Origin: Planctomycetota bacterium
Lineage (GTDB): Bacteria; Planctomycetota; UBA8742; UBA2392
DNA length: 64,000 nt
Direction of reading: 5' to 3'
NCBI GenBank assembly: GCA_020849795.1
Contig: JADZFR010000038.1
Coordinates: 1-64,000 of the forward strand
This document shows, in pieces, positions 1 to 7,606 of the stretch. Under the pieces are notes generated by a model. That model worked only from the letters and a program-made list of their open reading frames with translations, had not been told where the DNA came from and made no database searches. How positions within the stretch are numbered: the first letter of the stretch is position 1; each line of letters starts with the position of its first letter. The position numbers were made by a program, and so were the translations under genes.

Positions 1-242
1 CATCGATTATCGGACGTAGCAAACTGGGGTCGGTTATGGACCGGGCGATTTCAAGCGTGGTTGCTGCCATCATTGGCTGGTTTTGTTTCGCCGGGCTGGT
101 GCACATCGAAGGCGCGTCGCTGGCAGTGCTTCGAAAGCTATGAGAGGTCCATCCCGGGTCGCCCGAGCGATCCTGGGCCGATTCTGAGCGTTTCGCCCTG
201 GAACGCGCTTGATGTAGAGGGCTACTGCCCATCTACCCTGGG

Positions 243-701
243 TCAGCTCCGGATCAGCGGCAACTTGAACCGGACGGACCGCCTTGCCAGTGCCTCAACA
301 ACTTCCAGTGCGGCCCCGGCGCCTTCCGCGTTCATCGCCTGCAGCCCGCGCAGCAACTCAACGGCCGAACCGACCCAACGCAGCTCTTCTCTAAGGTCGC
401 GTGCCTGAAACAGAAAGTCATGGTCGCCGGGCAGCCACAGGGTTGGCTTGGTCAGTTGGTCGGGGTTGCCGGCGGCATGGCACAGTGCCTCCCACTCCGA
501 CTCCCCCACTGCAGAGGCGCTAAAGGGCGCCGTGGGGGACTCGTCCCAATCGAGAGCGTGGGGGAGTTCCTTGTTGAGCCAATGGCGCCACGCGCTGACG
601 GCACTGGCAATGACTTCAGGGTCCTCATCCCGGTGCAAGTCCCCCACTCCGCCGCTTTCGGCGTAGAAGCGGGTCAGATTTCCAAGCAAGAAGCGAGGCA
701 T
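243..701 (-). CDS. Hypothetical protein, 152 aa, coupled to the HNH nuclease gene
   Basis: I do not recognise this protein. It is soluble, acidic and Trp/Leu-rich, with no signal peptide or membrane segment. The start ATG follows directly on the TAA of the HNH gene, and a GGAG ribosome-binding site lies within the last codons of that gene, so the two are very likely co-translated. The middle contains the string LWLPGDHDFLFQARDL, and the C-terminal third looks helical (LREELRWVGSAVELLRG). Such a close partner of an HNH nuclease could be an immunity, specificity or regulatory protein, but nothing in the sequence proves that. The 242 bases between its stop and the left edge of the window hold no coding region that I can support. 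Confidence 0.6.
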   Translation of the reverse strand: MPRFLLGNLTRFYAESGGVGDLHRDEDPEVIASAVSAWRHWLNKELPHALDWDESPTAPFSASAVGESEWEALCHAAGNPDQLTKPTLWLPGDHDFLFQARDLREELRWVGSAVELLRGLQAMNAEGAGAALEVVEALARRSVRFKLPLIRS

Positions 702-1163
702 TTATCTCCAGAGTACCCGTTGGCCGCGCCGCAAATCCAACGTGATGTTGCCCGACCAGTTGCGCTGGTCAACGTCGTAGGCAGCGTGGCAGAACTGGCA
801 CAGCGCTGCCAGGTTTTCATCGGCGCAGTTTGTCGGGTCGTGATCAAGGTGTGCCGTGGCCAGGATCACGACCGCTTGCCGCAACTGCGGGATCTGGCCG
901 CCGTGGTGAATCACGTACTTCCACCAGAAGTCTTTGGGCCACGGCAGCGGGCCGGGAATGGTCTTCCCGAGAGCGTTGCGCCATTGGCCGTCGGCACCTG
1001 CCCAGCAGTTCTCGGCGCCCACCAGTACCTCGGCACCGTGCGGCTTGCCGCACCACTGGCAGTGTCCGTTGGCTCGCTCAAAACGGACGCGCCGACTGAT
1101 GTTTCTCCAGTTCTTCGGGTACTTCAGTTTCTGCGCTCGTCGCCGCCGTGCCACGATATCCAT
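702..1163 (-). CDS. HNH endonuclease-domain protein
   Basis: Small (153 aa) nuclease-like protein of the HNH (McrA-like) superfamily. The ATG at 1163 is chosen because a GGGGAG box lies about 5 nt upstream; the open frame continues to 1406 but has no such site. The N-terminus is very basic (MDIVARRRRAQKLKYPKNWR). Zinc-knuckle pairs are CQWC at residues 35-38 and CQFC at 122-125. Between them lies the core motif AHLDHDPTNCADENLAALC, with the expected His-Asp-His and a following Asn. This matches the HNH consensus in which metal-binding His and Asn residues sit in a beta-beta-alpha fold flanked by structural CxxC pairs. The target (DNA repair, restriction, homing or phage-derived) cannot be told. 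It forms a tight two-gene unit with the downstream 152-aa protein. Confidence 0.85.
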   Translation of the reverse strand: MDIVARRRRAQKLKYPKNWRNISRRVRFERANGHCQWCGKPHGAEVLVGAENCWAGADGQWRNALGKTIPGPLPWPKDFWWKYVIHHGGQIPQLRQAVVILATAHLDHDPTNCADENLAALCQFCHAAYDVDQRNWSGNITLDLRRGQRVLWR

Positions 1164-1320
1164 GCCGCTCCCCCACCGGAATTGTAGCGGCAGCCCCGAC
1201 ACGCCCGTGGTATGCCGCAGCCAGTGCGTGTGCTCTGCCTGATAACTGGCGCTTCGCCGGCGTATCCGCCAACTCTCTGGCGGCTGTGGCGCGGCACGCT
1301 CTTCAAGCTTGAACGCCAAA

Positions 1321-1338
1321 CCCGCGCCATGGCGCGGG
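1321..1338. repeat. Perfect 18-bp palindrome CCCGCGCCATGGCGCGGG
   Basis: The two 9-base arms abut without a loop. It lies in the gap between divergent transcripts, 158 bp from the HNH start and 130 bp from the lipoprotein start. There is no U-tract on either side, so a protein-binding site is as likely as a terminator. Confidence 0.6.
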
Positions 1339-1400
1339 AAGCCGCTGTTGGCAGGCTTCGGGGCAACACTTGGCACAGCGCTTGCAATTCTGGCTTGTTG

Positions 1401-1444
1401 CGTCACGCATTCGGTGGCGTGACGGGCAAAACCACAGGTATACT
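1401..1444 (+). promoter_or_regulatory. Inverted repeat and -10 box upstream of the DUF6600 lipoprotein
   Basis: CGTCACGC (1401-1408) and GCGTGACG (1417-1424) are perfect inverted arms with an 8-nt spacer. A TATACT hexamer follows at 1439-1444, 24 nt before the ATG. The right arm covers the expected -35 zone, which itself matches the consensus poorly. This arrangement would suit an activator or repressor site. The assignment rests on pattern only. Confidence 0.35.
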
Positions 1445-1467
1445 CGCGGCTTCACGGAGGACTGACA

Positions 1468-3000
1468 ATGAAGAGGCTATGGGCACTATCGCTGACGGCA
1501 CTCGCGATGTTCGCGCTTTCCGGCTGCTACACGCGCACGGTCATTGTCGAGTCCGACCGGGAGCGCGAGCCGCGGCGCGAGCCCGAACGGGAACCTGAGC
1601 GCGAGCCCGAAACGAACATCACGATCGAAATCGAGATCGTGCAGTTTCGCGAGCCCCTGGCCCCCCACGGCACGTGGGTCGAGATCGAGGGCTACGGTGA
1701 CTGCTGGTACCCACACGATGTAGATGACGACTGGCGCCCCTACAGCCACGGCCATTGGGTCTGGCTGGACGACTATGGCTGGTACTGGGTGTCGGATTAC
1801 GAGTGGGGTTGGGCCTGCGAGCACTACGGGCGCTGGGTTTACTACAAACACCGCTGGCACTGGGTGCCTGGCCATGAGTGGAGCGGCGGCTGGGTGGTTT
1901 GGCGCGAGGGCGGTGGATATGTGGGCTGGGCGGCTTTGTCGCCGTCGTGCGAGTGGTCGGACCGGGATGGTATCCGTCACGAAGGCCGGCACTGGGAATC
2001 GGAGATCGACAACGATTGCTGGGTGTTCGTGGAGCACAGGCACTTTGCGTCGACAAGGTTGCACCTGGTGATCGTGAGCCGGCGCGAAACGGTGGTGATC
2101 TTGCGCCGCTGCAGTGTGCGGGGCAGCCTGACAGTAGTGAATGGCCGCCCCATGAACCGGGCCATCCGGCAGGAGGAGTGCGAGAAGTTCACGGGCCAGA
2201 AGGCGCCACGCCGCAAGATCAGGGACGAGTCGGACCACAAAGCCGCCGACCGCAGGAAAGATGACGGCGACAACGTGTACGTGTATCGCCCGCGAGTGAA
2301 GAAACAGAAGCCCGATCCGGACAAGCGCGAGACTGACAAAGAAAAGAAAGAGCGCGAGGAACGCGAGAAGAAGGAAAAGGCCGACAAAGAGAAGGCAGAG
2401 AAGGAGAAGGCCGAGAAGGAAAAGAAAGAGCGCGAAGAGCGGGAGAAGAAAGAGAAGGAAGAGAAGGAGAAGAAGGATCGCGAAGAGCGCGCCAAGAAAG
2501 AGAAGGAAGAGCGCGCCAAGAAAGAGAAGGAAGAGCGCGAAAAGAAGGAGAAGGAAGAGAAAGAGAAGAAGGACCGCGAGGAACGCGAGAAGAAGGAAAA
2601 GGCCGACAAAGAGAAGGCAGAGAAGGAGAAGGCCGAGAAGGAAAAGAAAGAGCGCGAAGAGCGGGAGAAGAAAGAGAAAGCCGACAAGGAAAAGGCCGAC
2701 CGCGAGAAGGCAGAGAAAGAGAAGGCCGAGAAGGAAAAGAAAGAGCGCGAAGAGCGGGAAAAGAAAGAGAAGGAAGACAAGGAAAAGGCCGACCGCGAGA
2801 AGGCAGAGAAGGAGAAGGCCGAGAAGGAAAAGAAGGAGCTCGAAGAGCGCGAGAAGAAAGAGAAGGAAGACAAGGACAAGAAGGATCAGGAAGAGCGAGA
2901 GAAAAAAGAGCGCGAGGAACGCGAAAAGAAGGAAAAGGAAGAGAAGGAAAAGAAGGACAAAGAAGAGCGCGAGAAGAAGGACAAGGACAAGGACAAGTAG
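1468..3000 (+). CDS. DUF6600-type lipoprotein with long Lys/Glu helical C-terminus
   Basis: 510 aa. The start is fixed by GGAGG 8 nt upstream. Residues 1-20 are a lipoprotein signal ending in LSGC (Cys20). Residues 30-50 are an Arg/Glu/Pro linker. Residues 65-160 carry a dense array of Tyr/Trp/Gly motifs (GTWVEIEGYGDCWYP, WRPYSHGHWVW, GWYWVSDYEWGWACEHYGRW, GYVGWAALSP) typical of DUF6600 proteins, which are exported and functionally unassigned. From about residue 275 to the end the protein is almost only Lys, Glu, Arg, Asp and Ala in repeats such as EKKEREEREKKEKADKEK. These have i/i+4 opposite charges and lack the hydrophobic heptad of a coiled coil, so a single stable alpha helix of about 30 nm is likely. 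It may tether or space envelope layers; this is inference. Confidence 0.85.
   Translation: MKRLWALSLTALAMFALSGCYTRTVIVESDREREPRREPEREPEREPETNITIEIEIVQFREPLAPHGTWVEIEGYGDCWYPHDVDDDWRPYSHGHWVWLDDYGWYWVSDYEWGWACEHYGRWVYYKHRWHWVPGHEWSGGWVVWREGGGYVGWAALSPSCEWSDRDGIRHEGRHWESEIDNDCWVFVEHRHFASTRLHLVIVSRRETVVILRRCSVRGSLTVVNGRPMNRAIRQEECEKFTGQKAPRRKIRDESDHKAADRRKDDGDNVYVYRPRVKKQKPDPDKRETDKEKKEREEREKKEKADKEKAEKEKAEKEKKEREEREKKEKEEKEKKDREERAKKEKEERAKKEKEEREKKEKEEKEKKDREEREKKEKADKEKAEKEKAEKEKKEREEREKKEKADKEKADREKAEKEKAEKEKKEREEREKKEKEDKEKADREKAEKEKAEKEKKELEEREKKEKEDKDKKDQEEREKKEREEREKKEKEEKEKKDKEEREKKDKDKDK
2353..2678 (+). repeat. 104-bp exact direct repeat inside the Lys/Glu coding region
   Basis: Bases 2353-2456 and 2575-2678 are identical over 104 bp at an offset of 222 bp (74 codons, in frame). 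Further shorter copies follow to about 2840. This is coding repeat DNA and not CRISPR: no spacers of constant size and a continuous reading frame. It indicates recent in-frame duplication. Confidence 0.85.
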
Positions 3001-3019
3001 CCTTGCCAGCAAACCATAC

Positions 3020-3046
3020 AGGCGGCGGCCAACTCGGTCGCCGCCT
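3020..3046 (+). terminator. Rho-independent terminator candidate after the DUF6600 lipoprotein
   Basis: Arms AGGCGGCGGCC and GGTCGCCGCCT form an 11-bp stem (one G-U) with the 5-nt loop AACTC, 20 nt after the stop codon. GCCGTTTCTC follows, a weak U-tract. Confidence 0.6.
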
Positions 3047-3117
3047 GCCGTTTCTCACCCGTGCTGCCATGGATTGCCGGTGCGGGAGCAAGGCATGCAA
3101 ACGCACCAGCCCCCTGT

Positions 3118-3145
3118 TTGACTTCACCACGGTTGGTGGTACGGT
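3118..3145 (+). promoter_or_regulatory. Weak sigma70-like promoter upstream of dapA
   Basis: TTGACT at 3118-3123 matches the -35 consensus at five of six bases. TACGGT at 3140-3145 lies 16 nt downstream and matches the -10 box at only three of six. It lies 31 nt before the dapA start, after the preceding terminator. Confidence 0.3.
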
Positions 3146-3175
3146 CGAATGGTTGCCGTTGCGAGAGGTTGATCC

Positions 3176-4054
3176 ATGTTCCGTGGCGCGATTACAGCCC
3201 TGGTCACACCCTTCAAGCCGGACTACCGCATCGATTTCGAGGCGCTGGATCGCCTCGTCGAGTTCCAGGTTGAACAAGGTATCGAAGGAATCGTTGCCTG
3301 TGGTAGCACCGGCGAAGCCATCACACTGACGCTAAACGAGCGCTGCGACGTAATTGAACGTGTCATCAAGCGCGTCAAAGGACGTGTGCCGGTCCTGGCT
3401 GGCACCGGCGGCTCCGCCACAGCCGAAGTGGTCGAAGCCACCACGCGCGCACAAAAGCTGGGCGCCAACGGCGCGCTGATCAACACTCCTGCCTACAACA
3501 AGCCGCAACAGGAAGGCCTGTACTTGCACTATGCGGCGGTCGCCAAGGCGGCCCCCGCCTTTCCGGTCATGCTTTACAACATCCCTGGTCGCACGGCTGT
3601 GACCATGTCAACCGAAGTCATGCAGCGCCTGTGCGCGGACTTTCCGACCAGCTTCGTCGCGTACAAAGACGCAACCGCCAACCTGAAGCAGACCGAAGAG
3701 GTACTGCGCGTTACGCCGTTGACGCTGCTCTCGGGCGACGACGGATTGACGCTGCCCATGATCAGCCTGGGCGCGCAAGGCATCGTCAGCGTGATCAGCA
3801 ACGTCGTGCCCAAAGCTGTGCGCGAGCTGTCAGACTTGTCGCGCGCCGGCAAGTTCAAGGAGGCGCAGGCCCTGAACCACAGGTTGGCGCCGGTCATTGA
3901 CGCCTGCTTCATTGAAAGCAACCCGGTACCGGCCAAGGCTGCATTGCATCTGATGGGCAAGTGTGGACCCACCACACGCTTGCCGCTGGCCCCGATCAGT
4001 GAAAAGAGCCTCGCGATTGTCCGCAAGGCCCTTCACGATTTCGGAACGCTGTAG
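3176..4054 (+). CDS. dapA: 4-hydroxy-tetrahydrodipicolinate synthase
   Basis: Cytoplasmic TIM-barrel lyase (292 aa, normal family length). It condenses pyruvate with aspartate semialdehyde in the first committed step to lysine and meso-diaminopimelate. The family signature GITACGSTGEA appears here as GIVACGSTGEAITLT near residue 40. PVMLYNIPGRTAV (residues ~125-137) contains the active-site Tyr of the catalytic triad. VAYKDATANL near 160 holds the Schiff-base lysine, and LLSGDDGLTLPMISLGAQGIVSV is the usual C-terminal half. The start ATG is preceded by GAGAGG. It is monocistronic and ends 6 bp from the convergent S8 protease gene. Presence of a diaminopimelate enzyme suggests a peptidoglycan-type wall or at least lysine prototrophy. 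Confidence 0.95.
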   Translation: MFRGAITALVTPFKPDYRIDFEALDRLVEFQVEQGIEGIVACGSTGEAITLTLNERCDVIERVIKRVKGRVPVLAGTGGSATAEVVEATTRAQKLGANGALINTPAYNKPQQEGLYLHYAAVAKAAPAFPVMLYNIPGRTAVTMSTEVMQRLCADFPTSFVAYKDATANLKQTEEVLRVTPLTLLSGDDGLTLPMISLGAQGIVSVISNVVPKAVRELSDLSRAGKFKEAQALNHRLAPVIDACFIESNPVPAKAALHLMGKCGPTTRLPLAPISEKSLAIVRKALHDFGTL

Positions 4055-4060
4055 GCCGCG

Positions 4061-7000
4061 CTAACTGCGTTTGCGGCGCCGCCAGGCGAGCAACGCCAGC
4101 AGGCCTGTCCCCCACACGGCCCCCCCACCGGCGGCTGCGCAACCGCCGCCGCCACCGTCTTTGTTCTTGCTGCCGCCCGATGAACTCGGGAAAGCGCCGG
4201 TCTCATTGACGTACACGACCACATAGTCAATCGCGGTTAGGCCAAAGCGGTCCGTGACTGTGAGCGCGAACCTGAGCGTGTCGTCTGTGGCTGGTGCTGT
4301 GAACGTCGGTTGTGCTGTAGTGTCGCCCGTCAGCACCACGGTGTTCGTGCCGCCGATCTGGGTCCAGGCCCAGGTGATTGCGTCGCCGCTGTTGGGGTCG
4401 GTGCTGGCAGTGCCGTCCAACGTTACGGGCGCGTTCCAGATCAGTGCCTGGTCCGGGCCGGCATTGGCCACCGGGGCGACGTTCACTTCAATGGTTACCT
4501 GAACTGTGTCTGTCGAAAAGTCGCCGCGATCGTCTGTGACCGTCACCTCGAAAGTGGCCACTTCGTTCACCGTCACAGCTGGCGCAGTGAACGTCGGTGA
4601 CGCAGTGCTGGCGCCAGTCAGCACAATCGCAATGCCGCTGGTCTGCACCCACGCGTAGGTCATGGGGTCGGATTCCGGGTCTGTGCTGGCGGATGCGTCA
4701 AGCGCTCCGGGGTCAGTGCCAAGCACGCCAAAGTCGGCGCCTGCATCGGCGACCGGAGCCAGGTTGTTCTGAACCGTGACCTGCACGGTGTCGGTCGTGA
4801 ACGCGCCGCTGCAATCAGAGGTAGTGACTTCAAACGTAACGACCTCGTCCTGCGCGACGCCGGGTGCGGTGAACGTTGGATTGGCCACAGAAGCCGAGTT
4901 CAGGGTCAGGGTGATCGAGCCGCCGGTCTGCTGCCATGCGTAAAACACAGTGTCGCCGTCTGCGTCACTGCTGCCGGCGGCGTTCAACTGCCCCGGGTTG
5001 TTCTCACGCACCGTGATGTCGGTGCCCGCGTCGGCCGTCGGTGCGGAGTTGCTGCGCAGGTCAAACTCAAGGGCAAGGTAATGCAGCGCCCCGGTGTTCG
5101 TGGCGACCGTGTCCCGGATGCGCACCGTCCACGTGCCTTGCACCGGCAGGCAGGTCAGCGCCGACATGTCGTCGTCGTCCTGCTTGGTGTCCGGAAACAC
5201 TGCTATCACGTCGAATGCGCCGTTGAGCTGACCATTGTTCGTTGATTTCAACGTCACTGTCGTTCCGCCCGGGTGCTGCAACGTGACTGACACATCACCG
5301 CGCCGCTCGTGATGGATGCGGGTGTGAACGCGCACGCCGGTGATCACACGCGAGTCATTGACCACAAACGTGCGCGAAATGCCGGTGGCGTTGTTGTCAG
5401 GGATGTTCACAGCCGTCCCGCCGTTCACTGCGTCATTGAAAAACAGCTTCTGCTGAGCGACGTCGTGGCTGCTCGCGACCACCCAGCCGGTCTGGTCGTT
5501 CGGTATGCCCGTTTGCGGATTGGCCGGAATACTCGTGCCCCTGACGCGCAGTGTCCAGTTCCCCGACATCGGCGCATCGACATGCACCAGCTCAATGTTG
5601 TCGCGAATGTTCGCGCCGGTGTTGGTGAAGGCATACGTGTGGTCGCTGGTACTGGCAGAGTTGACGCCACGCCACGGGTAGTAGATGCCGCCCACGGGGT
5701 CTTCCAGTTCAATGTCGAGGTTGTTCACCAGGCTGACCGTTGCGCCAACGCTGGCCCAAACGTCAAGCCAGGTCAGCACCATGTGTATGGGGTCGCTGTT
5801 TGACACGGTGAAACTGTACTCTTGAACTTTCCCACTGCTTGTAGTGCCACGGAAGATGCGATTTCCGCCGCTGGCCTTGTCGGCCAGAATCAAGTCGGCA
5901 GCCGCCTGCACATCGACAAGACCAAATCCGTAATGGTAGTCAGGACCCGGGTGGTACTTGTCGCGGCAAGTCTGTGCCAGCACGGCTCGCGCAACGTCGG
6001 GCGTGAACACCTGGTCGTTGTGCTCGCGGCGCCACAACTGGCTCAGCAGCACGACCGATCCGCACACGCTCGGGCCGCTCATGCTCGTGCCCGAGTAGCT
6101 GTCGTATGCGTTGTTGGCGCTCGAGATCGAGCTGGTCAGGCTGACGCCGTTGGCACAGAACTGCGGCACCAGGCGGCCATCCAGCGCGGGACCGCAGCTG
6201 GAGAAGTTCGCAAGGTCTTCGGCGTCATCGGCCGCCGCAATGATGAAACCGTTGCGGTGTGAGTTCGTCGTCGGCACCGAACAGGTGGGGTTTGCGGCGC
6301 CGAAGGGTTTGGTGCCATACGGTGAGTATGTGGCGTAGTTCCCGGCCGACTGCACCATGCAGGTAAGGATGTCGCGGTTGGTGATGTCCGGTTGCTGCGT
6401 TGTGCTGTTGTAGTCGCCGTACTCGCCGCCACCGTTGCCGAAGTCAGCGTAGCTGTGATTGTCGGCCACATGATTGTAGTTGTGCTTGGCATCGCGCCGA
6501 CCGCCATCGATATTGTTCCACAGGTGCACCAGCGCAACCGCGCGCGGCGCATAGCCCTGCGCTGTCGCGTTGCCGGTACCGTTGCCGACAATGGTGCCGG
6601 TCACGTGGGCCGCGTGATTGTGCAGAGTGGTGTTCATGTTGAAGACGCGGCTGGTGCCGGGCCAGTTGCTGGGCGCCGAGACGCCCGCCAAGCCGCCGTA
6701 TTGCTCATGGGTCATGCGTGCGACGCCGGCATCCCAGACCGCTGCGACTTGCCCGTTGCCGTCCAGGTCATAGGGGCTGACGTCGATGGTGGCCGGGTCC
6801 GCATTGGCCATGGCTGCGCTGGTCTGGTTTGTGGACACCCGGGTTGCGCGCGGCGCGATCTGCTCAATGAGATGGCTGGCAAGCAGTTGCTGCACACCTG
6901 TATGCGGCAAGGCCAGCGTAAGGCGAGGGCTTGCACCATCGAAGCCGCCTTCGAGTACTTGTGCCTTCGTGAGCGCCAGCAGGGGCGCCGCTTGTTCGGG

Positions 7001-7537
7001 CGTCACGTCGCGCCAGAACAGTACTTCGTATTCGCCGCCCAGGTCGCCGCCCGTCGACAGGTCGTACATCGACCGGCTCATGCGGTCCTCGAGCATGACA
7101 GGCAGTGTTCCCACCACAAGCGGGTTCTCGGACAACACGCCGCTCAGTTCATGGCTGGAAGCGCGAAGCATGTGGGTGTGCGGATAAGCGTAACCGACAA
7201 ATGCCACGTCGCGAGCTGCAAGCCGGTTTGCCAGTGCGCGCGTCATGTCGCCACGCAGCTTCAGGTAGAACACTTCGCCGGCTGCTGGCACCGGACAGGT
7301 GGCGTCGGCCAGCGCATAGCGCGACTTAAGCTGAATCTGCCGAGCCAGCTCGGCGGGCGCCAATTGAGACTCAAAACGCGACTGCGCACCCAGGTCAAAT
7401 GGCCGGCCAAGCTCAAGGCTTGACTGCATGCGTGCCGGCGCGCGCTGCTGGCTTGCGGCAGGGGTCCCGCGCATCAGTCCGAGTACGGCGACACAACCAA
7501 GCAGCGCGGCAATCGCGCCGAACATTCGAATTCGCAT
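4061..7537 (-). CDS. Secreted S8 (subtilisin-like) protease with P domain, PKD-like repeats and C-terminal anchor tail
   Basis: 1158 aa; the start at 7537 is chosen for GGGGG upstream and a good signal peptide (MRIRMFGAIAALLGCVAVLG). Order: signal peptide; ~240-residue N-terminal region, probably a prodomain; S8 catalytic domain with Asp269 (VWDAGV), His308 (HAAHVTG), oxyanion Asn in QSAGN, and Ser485 (SGTSMSGP); a beta domain; a P/proprotein-convertase domain at ~711-826 (IPDNNATGISRTF, GTWTVRIRD); three PKD-like modules at ~831-1110 (each APTADAGTD / APVADAGAD type); and a tail GGGGGCAAAGGG, a hydrophobic helix and RRRKRS. The tail resembles the MYXO/GlyGly-CTERM class of sorting signals with an invariant Cys. 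It probably acts at or outside the outer membrane. The next gene upstream is a paralogue 69 bp away, so they are likely co-transcribed. The substrate is unknown. Confidence 0.9.
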   Translation of the reverse strand: MRIRMFGAIAALLGCVAVLGLMRGTPAASQQRAPARMQSSLELGRPFDLGAQSRFESQLAPAELARQIQLKSRYALADATCPVPAAGEVFYLKLRGDMTRALANRLAARDVAFVGYAYPHTHMLRASSHELSGVLSENPLVVGTLPVMLEDRMSRSMYDLSTGGDLGGEYEVLFWRDVTPEQAAPLLALTKAQVLEGGFDGASPRLTLALPHTGVQQLLASHLIEQIAPRATRVSTNQTSAAMANADPATIDVSPYDLDGNGQVAAVWDAGVARMTHEQYGGLAGVSAPSNWPGTSRVFNMNTTLHNHAAHVTGTIVGNGTGNATAQGYAPRAVALVHLWNNIDGGRRDAKHNYNHVADNHSYADFGNGGGEYGDYNSTTQQPDITNRDILTCMVQSAGNYATYSPYGTKPFGAANPTCSVPTTNSHRNGFIIAAADDAEDLANFSSCGPALDGRLVPQFCANGVSLTSSISSANNAYDSYSGTSMSGPSVCGSVVLLSQLWRREHNDQVFTPDVARAVLAQTCRDKYHPGPDYHYGFGLVDVQAAADLILADKASGGNRIFRGTTSSGKVQEYSFTVSNSDPIHMVLTWLDVWASVGATVSLVNNLDIELEDPVGGIYYPWRGVNSASTSDHTYAFTNTGANIRDNIELVHVDAPMSGNWTLRVRGTSIPANPQTGIPNDQTGWVVASSHDVAQQKLFFNDAVNGGTAVNIPDNNATGISRTFVVNDSRVITGVRVHTRIHHERRGDVSVTLQHPGGTTVTLKSTNNGQLNGAFDVIAVFPDTKQDDDDMSALTCLPVQGTWTVRIRDTVATNTGALHYLALEFDLRSNSAPTADAGTDITVRENNPGQLNAAGSSDADGDTVFYAWQQTGGSITLTLNSASVANPTFTAPGVAQDEVVTFEVTTSDCSGAFTTDTVQVTVQNNLAPVADAGADFGVLGTDPGALDASASTDPESDPMTYAWVQTSGIAIVLTGASTASPTFTAPAVTVNEVATFEVTVTDDRGDFSTDTVQVTIEVNVAPVANAGPDQALIWNAPVTLDGTASTDPNSGDAITWAWTQIGGTNTVVLTGDTTAQPTFTAPATDDTLRFALTVTDRFGLTAIDYVVVYVNETGAFPSSSGGSKNKDGGGGGCAAAGGGAVWGTGLLALLAWRRRKRS

Positions 7538-7606
7538 GTAAGCCCCCACATCCCCGGATGCTGCCTGACAGCGCGCGCGAGGCTGTCCTCGCACCCCGCC
7601 GTCGCT

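Larger units (their letters stand above)
1164..1467. other. Intergenic gap between divergent genes
   Basis: About 300 bases between the HNH gene (minus) and the lipoprotein gene (plus). It holds a perfect 18-bp palindrome, an 8-bp inverted repeat and a probable -10 box, each listed separately. The minus frame stays open up to 1406, but codons above 1163 have no ribosome-binding site and no domain similarity. Confidence 0.5.

Noticed and set aside
2338-2997. Regular repeats that might be read as CRISPR
   Set aside because: In-frame coding repeats of variable unit size with no unique spacers of constant length and no cas genes.
1486-3012. 508-codon open frame on the minus strand opposite the DUF6600 lipoprotein
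   Set aside because: Leucine/phenylalanine-rich translation is the complement of Lys/Glu codons; no ribosome-binding site or family, whereas the plus strand has a signal peptide and a known domain.
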